DNA of 64,000 bases from assembly GCF_021534965.1 (NCBI RefSeq), contig NZ_CP091037.1, positions 970,501-1,034,500 on the forward strand. Direction: 5' to 3'. A model generated the notes under the pieces. That model saw only the letters and a list, made by a program, of their open reading frames with translations, ran no database searches and was not told the DNA's origin. Both the position numbers and the translations under genes were made by a program. Origin of the DNA: Muricauda sp. SCSIO 65647 (GTDB taxonomy: Bacteria > Bacteroidota > Bacteroidia > Flavobacteriales > Flavobacteriaceae). Position 1 is the stretch's first letter; every line of letters starts with the position of its first letter. This document shows, in pieces, positions 8,490-18,122 of the stretch.

Positions 8490-9527
8490 TTAATTTTGGT
8501 TCATTTCTCCTCGTAGAACCGTTTCAAATTTAGTTTTGAAGCTGTCATTTGAAAACCCATTGGCCAAAAGCCACATAGCCTTGGTTACCGCGGCTTCAGT
8601 AGTAATATCCTTACCGTTAACGAGTTGTAACTGCATCAATCGACGACTGCTTTCATACTTGCCCATGACCACACTACCACCAGAACATTGGGTAACATTT
8701 ATGACATGCAGCCCTTTCTCGATAGCCCTTTTCAACTCATCGAGAAACCAATCATCAATTGGGGCATTGCCCGATCCGTAAGTTTCAAGAACCAAGGCTT
8801 TTAGGCCATCAGCCCCCAGGGCAGCTTTTAAAAATTTTTGCCCCATACCCGGGAACAGTTTTAACACCCCGACATTGGCGTCCATTTTTTTGTGGGCCCT
8901 AAAAGGCCTTGACCCATTATCTTCTTTGTATAAATAAGTATGGTTGAGTTTCAGATGAACGCCAGACTCTGCCAAGGGTGGATGGTTCATCGAGGCGAAG
9001 GCTTGAAAGTGTTCGGCGTTGATCTTTGTGGTTCTGTTGGCCCGGTACAATTTATATTCAAAGTACAGGCAAACCTCTTGCACCATTGCCTCGCCATTAT
9101 CACGGAGTGATGCTATCTGTATGGAAGTAATCAAATTCTCTTTGGCATCGGTGCGCAAATCACCAATGGGCAACTGCGAACCTGTGAGAATAACCGGTTT
9201 TGATAGGTTTTCAAGCATAAAACTGAGTGCTGAACCCGAGTAGCTCATGGTATCGCTACCATGTAATACGACAAACCCATCAAAAGCATGGTAGTTATCT
9301 TCAATCAGGGTGGCGATGGTGGCCCAATGCTTCGGATTCATATTCGATGAATCGATGGGCCTAGAGAAAGTGATTCCCTCAAGATTACAATCCAATTGGT
9401 GCAATTCTGGTATATTGGCGATAAGCTCATCAAAATCGAACGCTCTCAAGGCACCGGTCTTGTAATCTTTGACCATGCCTATAGTACCCCCTGTATAAAT
9501 CAATAGAATATTGGCTTTTCTACCCAT
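8490..9527 (-). CDS. ansA: Type I (cytoplasmic) L-asparaginase
   Basis: A 345-residue protein without a signal peptide. The N-terminal catalytic motif YTGGTIGMV carries the nucleophilic threonine, and the second motif VVLHGSDTMSYSG carries the T-D pair. The GSQLPIGDLRTDAKENL region and a substrate-lid helix are also present. The absence of export signal and the length point to the cytoplasmic type I enzyme, which hydrolyses L-asparagine to aspartate and ammonia. It lies 9 bases after tatD on the same strand, so the two are co-transcribed. Confidence 0.94.
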   Translation of the reverse strand: MGRKANILLIYTGGTIGMVKDYKTGALRAFDFDELIANIPELHQLDCNLEGITFSRPIDSSNMNPKHWATIATLIEDNYHAFDGFVVLHGSDTMSYSGSALSFMLENLSKPVILTGSQLPIGDLRTDAKENLITSIQIASLRDNGEAMVQEVCLYFEYKLYRANRTTKINAEHFQAFASMNHPPLAESGVHLKLNHTYLYKEDNGSRPFRAHKKMDANVGVLKLFPGMGQKFLKAALGADGLKALVLETYGSGNAPIDDWFLDELKRAIEKGLHVINVTQCSGGSVVMGKYESSRRLMQLQLVNGKDITTEAAVTKAMWLLANGFSNDSFKTKFETVLRGEMNQN

Positions 9528-9536
9528 TGATGTCGT

Positions 9537-10304
9537 TTAAATGCCAAAAACTGCTTTAGAGTTTTCAGTGGTTATTGCCGCAATCTCGCCTTTAGGCATA
9601 TCATATATCAAACTCAACTTTTCCAACACTAAGGTCAAATAGGCACTTTCGTTACGCTTTCCTCTATAGGGCACTGGCGCCAAATAAGGTGAATCGGTCT
9701 CCAGAACAATATGCCTCAAATCGATTTGATTCAAGAATTGGTCAATTTTGCCGTTCTTGAAAGTGACCACCCCCCCGATGCCAAGCTTCATATTGTACCC
9801 AATAGCTTTTTCAGCTTGTTCCTTTGTTCCTGTGAAGCAATGAAAAATACCGTACAGATCATCGTCCTTTTCTTGCTCTAAGATCTCAAAAATGTCATCA
9901 AATGATTCCCTGCAGTGTATTACAACGGGGAGCCTGTTCTTTTTCGCCAAGCGAATTTGATGCACAAATGCTTCTTGCTGTTGTTTCAGAAAGGTTTTGT
10001 CCCAGTAGAGGTCAATACCGGTTTCTCCTATGGCATAGCATTTGTGTTGTTCCAGTACCTTCTCGACGTGCCCGAGCTCTTCTTTGTAATTCTCTTTGAC
10101 ATGGGTAGGGTGTAACCCGGCCATCAAAAAAACATTTTCAGGATATTCTTTTTCTAACCGAATCATTGCCTCGGTATAGCCCGAATCAATAGCCGGCACA
10201 AAAAAACGTTTTACTCCAGCATCAAGTGCTCGCCCCATCATTACGTCACGGTCTTCATCAAAGGCCTCACTGTACAGATGGGTATGCGTATCGGTCAAGA
10301 TCAT
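9537..10304 (-). CDS. TatD-family metal-dependent hydrolase (DNase-like)
   Basis: A 255-residue TIM-barrel hydrolase of normal length. Metal ligands are visible in order: DTHTHLYSE at residues 4-12, the glutamate of IGETGIDLYWD near 95, HCRES near 130, FHCFTG near 155, and LETDSPYLAP near 200. TatD proteins are Mg/Mn-dependent 3'-5' exonucleases acting on DNA or RNA ends, and despite the name are not part of Tat secretion. It is upstream of ansA in a two-gene unit and divergent from the retropepsin gene. Confidence 0.93.
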   Translation of the reverse strand: MILTDTHTHLYSEAFDEDRDVMMGRALDAGVKRFFVPAIDSGYTEAMIRLEKEYPENVFLMAGLHPTHVKENYKEELGHVEKVLEQHKCYAIGETGIDLYWDKTFLKQQQEAFVHQIRLAKKNRLPVVIHCRESFDDIFEILEQEKDDDLYGIFHCFTGTKEQAEKAIGYNMKLGIGGVVTFKNGKIDQFLNQIDLRHIVLETDSPYLAPVPYRGKRNESAYLTLVLEKLSLIYDMPKGEIAAITTENSKAVFGI

Positions 10305-10332
10305 GACGCAAAAATAGGTTTATCTTTACGAA

Positions 10333-10782
10333 ATGAAATCGCTACGAAAATTTCTTCAAAAAAAAGATTACATCAAGGTGCCTTTGGTGTTTACCGAAAC
10401 CAAACATTTTGAACTCTCTGCAAAGATAAATGGTGTGTCAGGCCGTTTCATTCTCGATACCGGTGCCTCGAATACTTGTATCGGAATCGACAAAATCGAG
10501 TTCTTCAAAATGGCCTCAAAAGAATCAGAGATCAAGGCAGCAGGGGCAGGAGCCATTGATATGGACACGCTTATCTCTACCAAAAATCATATTGAAATCG
10601 GCGACTGGAAAAGAAGAAAACAAAAAGTAGTGCTTTTTGATCTTGTTCATGTGAACCAGGCATTGACGAACCATAGTGCATTGCCCGTAGACGGTATCAT
10701 CGGTGCCGACATCCTCAAAAAAGGAAAGGCTGTCATCGATTACGACAAGAAATGCCTCTATCTCAGAATCAAAAAGTCTTAA
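10333..10782 (+). CDS. Single-domain retropepsin-like aspartic protease
   Basis: A 149-residue protein with the retropepsin fold signatures. The catalytic [12 protein letters not shown] lies near residues 39-50, and the flap-supporting strand GIIGADIL near 120 corresponds to the hydrophobic-hydrophobic-G motif. There is a single domain and no signal peptide, so the active enzyme should be a homodimer in the cytoplasm or at the membrane face. The 5' side is divergent from tatD with only 28 bases between. The 3' end overlaps the odhB stop by four bases on the other strand. Substrate unknown. Confidence 0.85.
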   Translation: MKSLRKFLQKKDYIKVPLVFTETKHFELSAKINGVSGRFILDTGASNTCIGIDKIEFFKMASKESEIKAAGAGAIDMDTLISTKNHIEIGDWKRRKQKVVLFDLVHVNQALTNHSALPVDGIIGADILKKGKAVIDYDKKCLYLRIKKS

Positions 10783-12005
10783 AGTTCCAAGGCTTTTTTT
10801 ACATCGCCATCCATCAACAATTCCACCGGGTCTTCGAGTGCTTCCTTCACGGCGACCAAGAATCCGACCGACTCACGGCCATCAATGATGCGGTGGTCAT
10901 ATGACAATGCAACGTACATGACCGGCGCAATGACAACGGCCCCATCTTTGGCAATGGGCCGCTCAACGATGTTGTGCATCCCCAAAATACCACTTTGGGG
11001 CGGATTGATGATCGGTGTCGAGAGCATGGAACCAAAAACACCGCCGTTGGATATGGTGAATGTGCCGCCCGTCATTTCGTCGACGGTTATCTGACCTTCA
11101 CGTGCCCTAATGGCCAATCGCTTTACCTCGGCCTCAACACCCCTAAATGTGAGATTCTCGGCATTACGTATTACGGGCACCATCAATCCTTTGGGCCCAG
11201 AGACGGCAATGCTGATATCACAGAAGTCATAAGAAATCATTTCTTTTCCATCAATCATCGAATTGACCGCAGGGTACATCTGTAGCGCACGAATCACCGC
11301 TTTGGTAAAGAACGACATAAAACCCAAACTGACCCCATGTTTTTCTTTGAACGTTTCTTTGTATTGTTTTCTGAGTTCAAAGATGGGCGACATATCGACC
11401 TCATTGAAGGTGGTCAACATGGCCGTCTCGTTCTTGGCGGCAACCAAACGTTCTGCCACTTTTCGGCGAAGCAATGATAATTTAGAGCGGGTCTCACCCC
11501 TATTGCCCCCTGTCGGGGTACCCATTGAAGGCACAGCTTTCATCGCATCGTCTTTGGTAATGCGGCCATCGCGACCCGTACCTGGGACTTCTTTGGCATC
11601 AATGCCCTTTTCATCCAAAATCTTTTTAGCCGCTGGTGAAGGGGTGCCAGAAGCGTAGGTTTCTTTTTGGGGTTCTTCTTTTTTAGGAGCTTCTTCTTTT
11701 TTGGGAGCTTCCTCTTTGTTTTCTTTTGTGGTTTCAGTTTTTGAATCACTGCCCCCTTCTGGTTTTTTGGCGCCCGTATCTATAAGGCACACTATTTCGC
11801 CCACAGCTACGGCATCACCCTCTTCGGCCTTAAGGGTAATGACCCCACTTTCCTCTGCTGGCAATTCTAACGTTGCCTTATCTGAATCGACTTCGGCAAT
11901 GGCTTGGTCTTTTTCTACGTAATCGCCATCTTCGACCAACCACTCGGCTATTTCTACTTCAGTTATCGATTCACCCGGCGAGGGAACTTTCATTTCTAAA
12001 ACCAT
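10779..12005 (-). CDS. sucB: Dihydrolipoyllysine succinyltransferase, E2 of 2-oxoglutarate dehydrogenase
   Basis: A 408-residue E2 enzyme with all domains. The N-terminal lipoyl domain has the modified lysine in [11 protein letters not shown] near residue 45. A charged KKEEAP-repeat hinge spans about 85-115, and a peripheral subunit-binding domain ([14 protein letters not shown]...[10 protein letters not shown]) about 120-160. The catalytic domain ends in the active-site [11 protein letters not shown]. It transfers succinyl groups to CoA in the TCA cycle. It lies 24 bases after sucA on the same strand, and the E3 subunit is not in the window. Confidence 0.97.
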   Translation of the reverse strand: MVLEMKVPSPGESITEVEIAEWLVEDGDYVEKDQAIAEVDSDKATLELPAEESGVITLKAEEGDAVAVGEIVCLIDTGAKKPEGGSDSKTETTKENKEEAPKKEEAPKKEEPQKETYASGTPSPAAKKILDEKGIDAKEVPGTGRDGRITKDDAMKAVPSMGTPTGGNRGETRSKLSLLRRKVAERLVAAKNETAMLTTFNEVDMSPIFELRKQYKETFKEKHGVSLGFMSFFTKAVIRALQMYPAVNSMIDGKEMISYDFCDISIAVSGPKGLMVPVIRNAENLTFRGVEAEVKRLAIRAREGQITVDEMTGGTFTISNGGVFGSMLSTPIINPPQSGILGMHNIVERPIAKDGAVVIAPVMYVALSYDHRIIDGRESVGFLVAVKEALEDPVELLMDGDVKKALEL

Positions 12006-12029
12006 CTCTGATCACTTTATATCAAGTTC

Positions 12030-14831
12030 TTATTTTCTAATTGCAAAATTATCTTTTGTCTTGTCAAAAACATAATCGATGACCTGTGCATGCCTTCTTT
12101 GCGAACGAACAGCACTACCGGCCGCCGGTGCACCATAAAATCTTCTTGAGGCTACCCTAAAATTCTTGGCCTCGTCGAGATGCATCAGCAAATGGCCCCA
12201 AGCACCCATATTGCGGGGTTCTTCTTGTGCCCAGACCACTTCTTCGGCGTTTTTGTATTTTTTGATGATTGCCCCTATTTTTTCAGTTGGAAGTGGAAAA
12301 AGTTGCTCAAGGCGTACCAAAGCCACATCTTCTCGCCCCAACTCATCGCGTTTTGCCAATAGGTCGTAGTAAAATTTGCCCGTGCAGAAAACGAGTGATC
12401 TTACCTTATCTGCCTTGACCAAGCTATCATCGATGATCTCTTGAAAACTGCCTTTTGCCAAATCTTCTTTGGTCGAGACCACCTTTGGATGCCTTAACAG
12501 GCTTTTAGGGGTCAGCACCACCAAAGGTTTTCTGAAATCCGCTTTCATTTGACGCCTCAATAAATGGAACATATTGGCAGGTGTGGTCACGTCGGCCACA
12601 TACATATTGTCTTTCGCACATAGCTGAAGGTAGCGCTCCATACGAGCGGAAGAGTGTTCGGCCCCCTGCCCTTCATAACCATGGGGAAGCAGCAGTACCA
12701 AGCCATTTTGCAGTTTCCATTTGTCTTCGGCAGCTGACAGGTATTGATCGATCACTATTTGTGCGCCATTGCTGAAATCACCGAACTGTGCCTCCCAAAT
12801 TGTCAGGGTCTTTGGGCTTGCCATGGCATAGCCATAATCAAAGCCCATGACCGCATACTCAGAAAGTAGCGAATTATAGATGTGGAACGTACCATTTTGG
12901 TTTTTTCCCATTTCATTCAACAATATCACTTCTTCTTCGTGCATCTCGGTCTTAATGACCGCATGACGGTGGGAAAAGGTTCCTCTTTCAACATCTTGAC
13001 CGGTCATTCGCACATCAAAACCCTCTTCGATCAACGATGCATAGGCCAATAACTCACCCATGGCCCAATCAAGTTTGTTGTCTTCAAAGTACATCTTGTG
13101 CCTGCTTTCGACCAATCGAACCAGTTTTCTTAGAAATTTCTTTTCTTCGGGAAGCTTGGTAATGCTCTCAGCTACTTCGTTCAACTTCTTTAGGTCATAT
13201 GAAGTATCGATATCGGCAAGCATGGGTTTTTCCGTCACCCGTTTGAAACCCTCCCATTCATCTTGCATGAAGGGTGTGATTCGGGTTTTTTCAACTTTTC
13301 GGGAATCCATTAAATCTTCCTCCAGTTGCTTTTTGTATTCTTTCTCAAGGGTCTTTACATAGTTCTCATCGATGATTCCCTGATCCATCAATTTCTGGGC
13401 ATAGATATCCCTCGGATTGGGATGCTTGGAAATTGATTTATAAAGCAAAGGTTGGGTAAATTTAGGCTCATCGCCTTCATTATGACCATATTTTCTATAC
13501 CCCAGCATATCTAAAAACACATCTCTCTTGAAGCGCATGCGATATTCCAAGGCAAAAATTGCGGCATGTACCACTGCCTCTGCATCATCTGCATTGATGT
13601 GCATAACGGGAGACAAGGTCACTTTTCCGACATCGGTACAATAGGTCGAAGACCGTGCGTCAAGGTAATTGGTGGTAAAACCGATTTGATTGTTTACCAC
13701 AATGTGTATGGTGCCCCCTGTGTGGTACCCATCTAATTGGGCCATCTGAATCACCTCATATACGACACCCTGGGCTGCAAACGCGGCATCTCCATGTACC
13801 AAAATGGGCAGTACCTCAGAAATATTTTCTTGATGTGAGCTATCTTGTTTTGCACGGCTTATGCCCTCTACCACTGCATTGACCGTTTCAAGGTGTGATG
13901 GGTTCGGTGCAATGTTCATGTTGACCATTTTGCCCGAATCGGTCTCTCGCATTGATGTCCATCCCAGATGGTATTTTACGTCACCATCAAAAATTGTTTC
14001 TTCATAATCCTTACCATCAAACTCACTGAAAACATCTTTGGGCGACTTGCCGAAAATATTCGTCAGTACGTTCAATCGGCCCCGGTGAGCCATTCCCATT
14101 ACAAATTGTTTTACCCCGGCATTGGCAGCCTTTTCGATAATGACATCCAAAGCGGGAATAAGAGATTCTCCGCCTTCTAGGGAGAACCGTTTCTGGCCAA
14201 CATATTTTGTGTGCAGAAAACTTTCAAAAGAAACGGCTTCATTGAGTTTTCCGAGGATGTGCTTTTTTTGACCCGATGAAAAACTTGGGTGGTTGTCATT
14301 GACATTGAGCCAATTTTGAATCCACTGAACAAGCTCGGGCTTTCGAATGTACATGTATTCGACCCCAATGGCATCGCAATAGATACGCTCGAGGTGCTCG
14401 ATTATTTTTCGCAACGGGTTCGAACCGATACCGATAATGCTGCCTGCATCGAACACGGTATCAAGGTCATTTTCGGCAAGTCCGAAATTTTCAATGTCTA
14501 GGGTGGGCAAATATTTGCGCCTTTCCCTAACGGGATTGGTCTTTGTGAACAAATGGCCTCTCGTTCGATACCCATCTATCAAACGGATGACCTGAAACTC
14601 TTTCTGTAACGACTGGGGCACCTCGACCAGTTGCCCATTGACCGTTGCCGTTGCACCGTTTGAAGAAGTCGCTATGTCAAGATCGTCAAGTGAACTTTCC
14701 AATCCAAAATCAAAACCCTGAAAAAAAGCCCTCCAACTGGGCTCAACACTATCGGGACTGGTCAAATATCTGTCATAGAGCTCAGCAAAAAAAGAGGTAT
14801 GGGCCGCGTTTAAAAACGAGTATTTATCCAT
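12030..14831 (-). CDS. sucA: 2-oxoglutarate dehydrogenase E1 component
   Basis: At 933 residues this is the standard E1o length. The N-terminal helical E2-binding segment (SFLNAAHTSFFAELYDRYL) is present. The thiamine diphosphate fold has GMAHRGRLNVL near residue 245, the ThDP-binding GDAAFAAQG, and the NNQIGFTTN block. The transketolase-like C-terminal half contains EAQFGDFSNGAQ and the LLPHGYEGQGAEHSSAR loop. It decarboxylates 2-oxoglutarate and passes succinyl to SucB, encoded next. A perfect -7 element lies about 40 bases upstream. Confidence 0.97.
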   Translation of the reverse strand: MDKYSFLNAAHTSFFAELYDRYLTSPDSVEPSWRAFFQGFDFGLESSLDDLDIATSSNGATATVNGQLVEVPQSLQKEFQVIRLIDGYRTRGHLFTKTNPVRERRKYLPTLDIENFGLAENDLDTVFDAGSIIGIGSNPLRKIIEHLERIYCDAIGVEYMYIRKPELVQWIQNWLNVNDNHPSFSSGQKKHILGKLNEAVSFESFLHTKYVGQKRFSLEGGESLIPALDVIIEKAANAGVKQFVMGMAHRGRLNVLTNIFGKSPKDVFSEFDGKDYEETIFDGDVKYHLGWTSMRETDSGKMVNMNIAPNPSHLETVNAVVEGISRAKQDSSHQENISEVLPILVHGDAAFAAQGVVYEVIQMAQLDGYHTGGTIHIVVNNQIGFTTNYLDARSSTYCTDVGKVTLSPVMHINADDAEAVVHAAIFALEYRMRFKRDVFLDMLGYRKYGHNEGDEPKFTQPLLYKSISKHPNPRDIYAQKLMDQGIIDENYVKTLEKEYKKQLEEDLMDSRKVEKTRITPFMQDEWEGFKRVTEKPMLADIDTSYDLKKLNEVAESITKLPEEKKFLRKLVRLVESRHKMYFEDNKLDWAMGELLAYASLIEEGFDVRMTGQDVERGTFSHRHAVIKTEMHEEEVILLNEMGKNQNGTFHIYNSLLSEYAVMGFDYGYAMASPKTLTIWEAQFGDFSNGAQIVIDQYLSAAEDKWKLQNGLVLLLPHGYEGQGAEHSSARMERYLQLCAKDNMYVADVTTPANMFHLLRRQMKADFRKPLVVLTPKSLLRHPKVVSTKEDLAKGSFQEIIDDSLVKADKVRSLVFCTGKFYYDLLAKRDELGREDVALVRLEQLFPLPTEKIGAIIKKYKNAEEVVWAQEEPRNMGAWGHLLMHLDEAKNFRVASRRFYGAPAAGSAVRSQRRHAQVIDYVFDKTKDNFAIRK

Positions 14832-14869
14832 TGCAATTATGCCGCTAAAATGGTATCACAAAATTTAAC

Positions 14870-14877
14870 CAAAAGTA
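14870..14877 (-). promoter_or_regulatory. Candidate -7 element for sucAB
   Basis: On the minus strand TACTTTTG is a perfect TAnnTTTG, 39 bases before the sucA start codon. No FNR-type box is found upstream of it, so sucAB looks outside the regulon described for the right half of the window. Confidence 0.5.
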
Positions 14878-14924
14878 CAACAAATACGCCATATAGCTGT
14901 ATATTGAAAATAAAATACCGTTAT

Positions 14925-15449
14925 ATGACTGCGTTCAGCCCCAAGGCCATTTTGGGCATGTATATTTTATCACTGTTTTCGATTACCGTCATATCTGCAC
15001 AGCAAAATCAGAGCGATTTTTGGAGCCGCGTTCGACTTGGGGGTGGGTTCGGGCTTGGCTTTGGCAACAACACCTTTAACCTTCAAGTTGCGCCCAGTGG
15101 CATCTATCAGGCAAATGATCATTTTGCAACGGGGGTCGGATTGCAATTGAATTATTCGAAATTTGGAGATGATACGTTTTTGGCATATGGTGCCTCTTTT
15201 ATGAATTTCTACAACCCTGTTAGGCCAATACAGCTTTCGGCTGAGCTAGAACAATGGCGTGTTAACCTTTCGTCAGATGGTGTGACGGGCGTTGCTGTTG
15301 ATGATAATTATTGGTTGACAGCGTTGTTTTTGGGGATAGGATATACTAATGGAAATGTCACTTTTGGCATTCGGTACGACGTACTATATGATGATGAGCG
15401 AAGCATCTATGTCGATCCACTGATGCCCTTCATACGTGTCTATTTTTAG
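14925..15449 (+). CDS. Putative outer-membrane protein of unknown function
   Basis: I start at the methionine giving a clean signal peptide (ILGMYILSLFSITVISAQQ) rather than an upstream one that would add 25 polar residues. The mature part of about 145 residues has alternating strands rich in G, Y and F (VRLGGGFGLGFGNNTFNLQ near the start, LMPFIRVYF at the end). This fits a small outer-membrane beta barrel of 6-8 strands. It is a single gene, divergent from sucA and overlapping the next minus-strand gene by four bases at its stop. No function recognised. Confidence 0.65.
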   Translation: MTAFSPKAILGMYILSLFSITVISAQQNQSDFWSRVRLGGGFGLGFGNNTFNLQVAPSGIYQANDHFATGVGLQLNYSKFGDDTFLAYGASFMNFYNPVRPIQLSAELEQWRVNLSSDGVTGVAVDDNYWLTALFLGIGYTNGNVTFGIRYDVLYDDERSIYVDPLMPFIRVYF

Positions 15450-15799
15450 TCTTGGCCAAAAGAAGACCTTGACCAAACCTTCTGCCATTCACGCTTTAGT
15501 ACCAGAAAAGCAACTCCCTCGGCGACTTTTACAATATCGTCTGAATCAATTTTTTTAAATTCCTTTTCTGGGACATCGACCACATAGAGCAAGTTGAGAT
15601 AGTCATCAAAATGCTCTAACAAAAGCACATACAATTTCTCTTTCAACAACAATAACAGGTCTTGGGGCTTGACGCTTGACGACAGCTTGAAATCGATGCC
15701 GGCCAATACAAAGTCTTTCTTCAGTTGTTCGACCAAACCTTGATAAAGTTGTTTTGTTTGGGCTTTTTGCAAAAGTTCCAAACCACTCTCTAAGTACAT
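15446..15799 (-). CDS. Conserved hypothetical protein following galE
   Basis: The start at the YMYLESGLELL methionine gives 117 residues. A longer reading would run back into galE and begin with sequence that is only the shadow of the galE C-terminus. The protein is mostly helical and rich in L, K and E, with no membrane segment and no cysteine. It resembles small cytoplasmic helical proteins but no family is recognised. It lies 61 bases after the galE stop and is probably co-transcribed with it. The tail EWQKVWSRSSFGQD is the only distinctive end. Confidence 0.55.
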   Translation of the reverse strand: MYLESGLELLQKAQTKQLYQGLVEQLKKDFVLAGIDFKLSSSVKPQDLLLLLKEKLYVLLLEHFDDYLNLLYVVDVPEKEFKKIDSDDIVKVAEGVAFLVLKREWQKVWSRSSFGQD

Positions 15800-15860
15800 A
15801 TATCGACCTGAAAATTTATTTGCCAATGGTGGTTGTCCGCCCCTTCGTTGATAAGGAAGT

Positions 15861-16877
15861 TTATTTTCTGATTTTTTGTTCCCATTTCCAAGCCGAGGCC
15901 ATGGCATCATCAAGAGTAGAGAGGGCTTTCCATCCCAAGACTTCGTTTGCCTTTTTGGTATCGGCATAAGCTTGAATGACGTCGCCAGGTCGTCGAGCTA
16001 CCACCTTGTTGTTCAGTTTTTTGCCCGCTACACGTTCAAAACTTTGAATGACCTCCAATACCGAGCTTCCTTGTCCCGTACCAAGGTTGAACACTTCAAA
16101 ATTTTCTTCATTTTTCTCCTCAAGAAGTCGCTGTAGTGCCACTACGTGCGCCTTGGCCACATCGACCACGTGTATATAATCCCTGATACAAGTGCCATCA
16201 GGTGTCGGATAATCATCACCAAAGACCGAAAGCTGTTCGCGCAAGCCTACCCCGGTCTGGGTAATAAAGGGTACAAGGTTCTGGGGCACTCCGATGGGCA
16301 ATTCGCCTATCTCGGCACTAGGGTGCGCCCCGATAGGGTTAAAGTAACGAAGTGCAATGGCCGCCAATTGCGGATTCACCTTGCACGTATCACTGATAAT
16401 CTCTTCACCGATCTGTTTTGTGTTGCCGTAAGGAGATTCTGCAGCTTTCACCGGTGCATTTTCAGTGATGGGCAACTCATCGGCTTGGCCATAGACCGTA
16501 CACGAAGAGCTAAAAATAAAATTGGCCCTACCCTTTTTTACCAATTCTTGAAGTAGATATACCAAAGTGCCCAAATTGTTCTCATAATATAGCAAGGGCT
16601 TCTCAACACTTTCACCAACGGCCTTGGAAGCCGCAAAATGAATGACCCCCGCAATGTCATCATACTCTGAGAAAAAATCGCGCACTTTCTGTTTATCGCG
16701 CAGATCCATTTGTTCGAAAATGGGTTCTTTGCCCGTGATGGATTCAATTCCGTTCAATACTTCTTTGGAAGAATTTGAAAGGTTGTCGATAATGATCACC
16801 TCAAAACCCTCATTCTGAAGCTCAACCACAGTATGCGAGCCTATGAAGCCGAGACCACCGGTCACTAGTATTTTCAT
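15861..16877 (-). CDS. galE: UDP-glucose 4-epimerase
   Basis: An extended short-chain dehydrogenase of 338 residues. The Rossmann NAD-binding motif GGLGFIGSHT is at residues 7-16, and the conserved FSSSCTVYG block near 120 contains the catalytic serine/threonine. The catalytic YxxxK is seen as YGNTK near 150, with RYFNPIGAH after it. RDYIHVVDVAKAHV is the usual GalE signature. It interconverts UDP-glucose and UDP-galactose for exopolysaccharide and LPS sugars. It begins one base after the DegT-family gene stop, so the two form an envelope-sugar operon with the hypothetical gene downstream. Confidence 0.96.
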   Translation of the reverse strand: MKILVTGGLGFIGSHTVVELQNEGFEVIIIDNLSNSSKEVLNGIESITGKEPIFEQMDLRDKQKVRDFFSEYDDIAGVIHFAASKAVGESVEKPLLYYENNLGTLVYLLQELVKKGRANFIFSSSCTVYGQADELPITENAPVKAAESPYGNTKQIGEEIISDTCKVNPQLAAIALRYFNPIGAHPSAEIGELPIGVPQNLVPFITQTGVGLREQLSVFGDDYPTPDGTCIRDYIHVVDVAKAHVVALQRLLEEKNEENFEVFNLGTGQGSSVLEVIQSFERVAGKKLNNKVVARRPGDVIQAYADTKKANEVLGWKALSTLDDAMASAWKWEQKIRK

Positions 16878-16878
16878 G

Positions 16879-18033
16879 TCAGTCGTTAACGAATTTTATT
16901 ACCAAATCGGTTATGAAGTCAATCTGCTCATCATCAAGCTCGGTGTGCATGGGCAGTGAAATTACTTCTTGGACCAATTGATTGGTAACCTTGAAATCAT
17001 CTTCATTGTATCGCTCATCTGCGTACGCCTTCTGTTTGTGCAACGGAATCGGATAGTAAACACCACAGGGTACACCATTGTCATTCAAATGTTGTACCAG
17101 GGCATCTCTTTTGCCATTGGTGATGCGCAAGGTATATTGGTGAAAAACATGGCAATCGCAGGTGTCACATATACCATCACAATCATTCACCGTTTTTGGT
17201 CTTATGATATGTTTTTGATCCCCGAAAGCCGTGTCATACTTTTGGGCCGCATTTCTCCTTTCTTGGTTATACTCATCAAGTCTCGGAAGTTTTGCCCGCA
17301 AAACGGCTGCCTGAATACTGTCCAATCTTGAGTTGACGCCCACTACATCATGATGGTAGCGCACATACATGCCATGGTTTACAATGCCCCGAATGATATT
17401 GGCCAAATCATCATCATTGGTGAAAATGGCCCCACCATCACCATAGCATCCCAAATTTTTGGAAGGGAAGAAAGAGGTAGAGGCCACATGGCCTATGGTA
17501 CCTGCTTTTTGCTTTTCTCCATTTTTTGAGATATGCGCGGCGCCTATTGCCTGTGCGTTGTCTTCGATGACAAATAGATTATGCTTCTTGGCCAAATCCA
17601 TCAAGGCATCCATATCGGCGCACTGCCCAAAAAGGTGTACGGGCACAATGGCCTTTGTCTTCGGCGTTATGGCCCTTTCGACCGCCTTGACATCAATGTT
17701 GAAGGTGTCAGGGTCTACATCGACCAGCACGGGCGTCAAATTTAACAGTGCAATGACCTCAACGGTGGCCGCAAAGGTGAAATCGGCAGTAATGACCTCA
17801 TCACCGGGCTGAAGGCCCAAGCCCATCATACAGATCTGTAGGGCATCGGTACCATTGGCACAGGGAATCACATGCTTGACCCCCAAATAATTTTCCAGTT
17901 CTTTTTGAAAAGCGTGCACATCCGGGCCGTTGATAAATGCCGAAGAATCCAGTACGTTTGAGATTGATGAATTTATCTGGTCTTTTATTCCCTCATACTG
18001 GCCTTTGAGGTCAACCATCTGTATTTTTCGCAT
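16879..18033 (-). CDS. DegT/DnrJ/EryC1/StrS-family sugar aminotransferase
   Basis: A 384-residue PLP-dependent fold I aminotransferase. The cofactor lysine is in TSFFPSKNLGCYGDGGA near residue 195. Other family marks are PCANGTDALQICM near 60, the EDNAQAIGA aspartate near 160, and GVNSRLDSIQAAVL near 230. Such enzymes aminate UDP- or dTDP-4-ketosugars for surface polysaccharide or O-antigen; the exact sugar is not readable. An unusual cysteine cluster C285, C289, C292, C294 (CDGICDTCDC) interrupts the substrate-side region, with a histidine just after it. It is in an operon with galE. Confidence 0.93.
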   Translation of the reverse strand: MRKIQMVDLKGQYEGIKDQINSSISNVLDSSAFINGPDVHAFQKELENYLGVKHVIPCANGTDALQICMMGLGLQPGDEVITADFTFAATVEVIALLNLTPVLVDVDPDTFNIDVKAVERAITPKTKAIVPVHLFGQCADMDALMDLAKKHNLFVIEDNAQAIGAAHISKNGEKQKAGTIGHVASTSFFPSKNLGCYGDGGAIFTNDDDLANIIRGIVNHGMYVRYHHDVVGVNSRLDSIQAAVLRAKLPRLDEYNQERRNAAQKYDTAFGDQKHIIRPKTVNDCDGICDTCDCHVFHQYTLRITNGKRDALVQHLNDNGVPCGVYYPIPLHKQKAYADERYNEDDFKVTNQLVQEVISLPMHTELDDEQIDFITDLVIKFVND

Positions 18034-18050
18034 GGGAAGTAATTATGGTG

Positions 18051-18058
18051 CAAAATTA
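18051..18058 (-). promoter_or_regulatory. Candidate -7 element for the DegT-galE operon
   Basis: On the minus strand TAATTTTG is a perfect TAnnTTTG, 18 bases before the aminotransferase start codon, in the 89-base divergent gap with waaA. Confidence 0.45.
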
Positions 18059-18122
18059 AGAAAATATGGCACCTTAATGCGATTTGGTTCAAAGAAATGT
18101 ATTTTAGCGCAAAGTCGTCATA

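Noticed and set aside
15799-15967. N-terminal extension of the gene after galE
   Set aside because: The added part reads through the galE C-terminus in another frame with proline- and basic-rich sequence unlike the rest.
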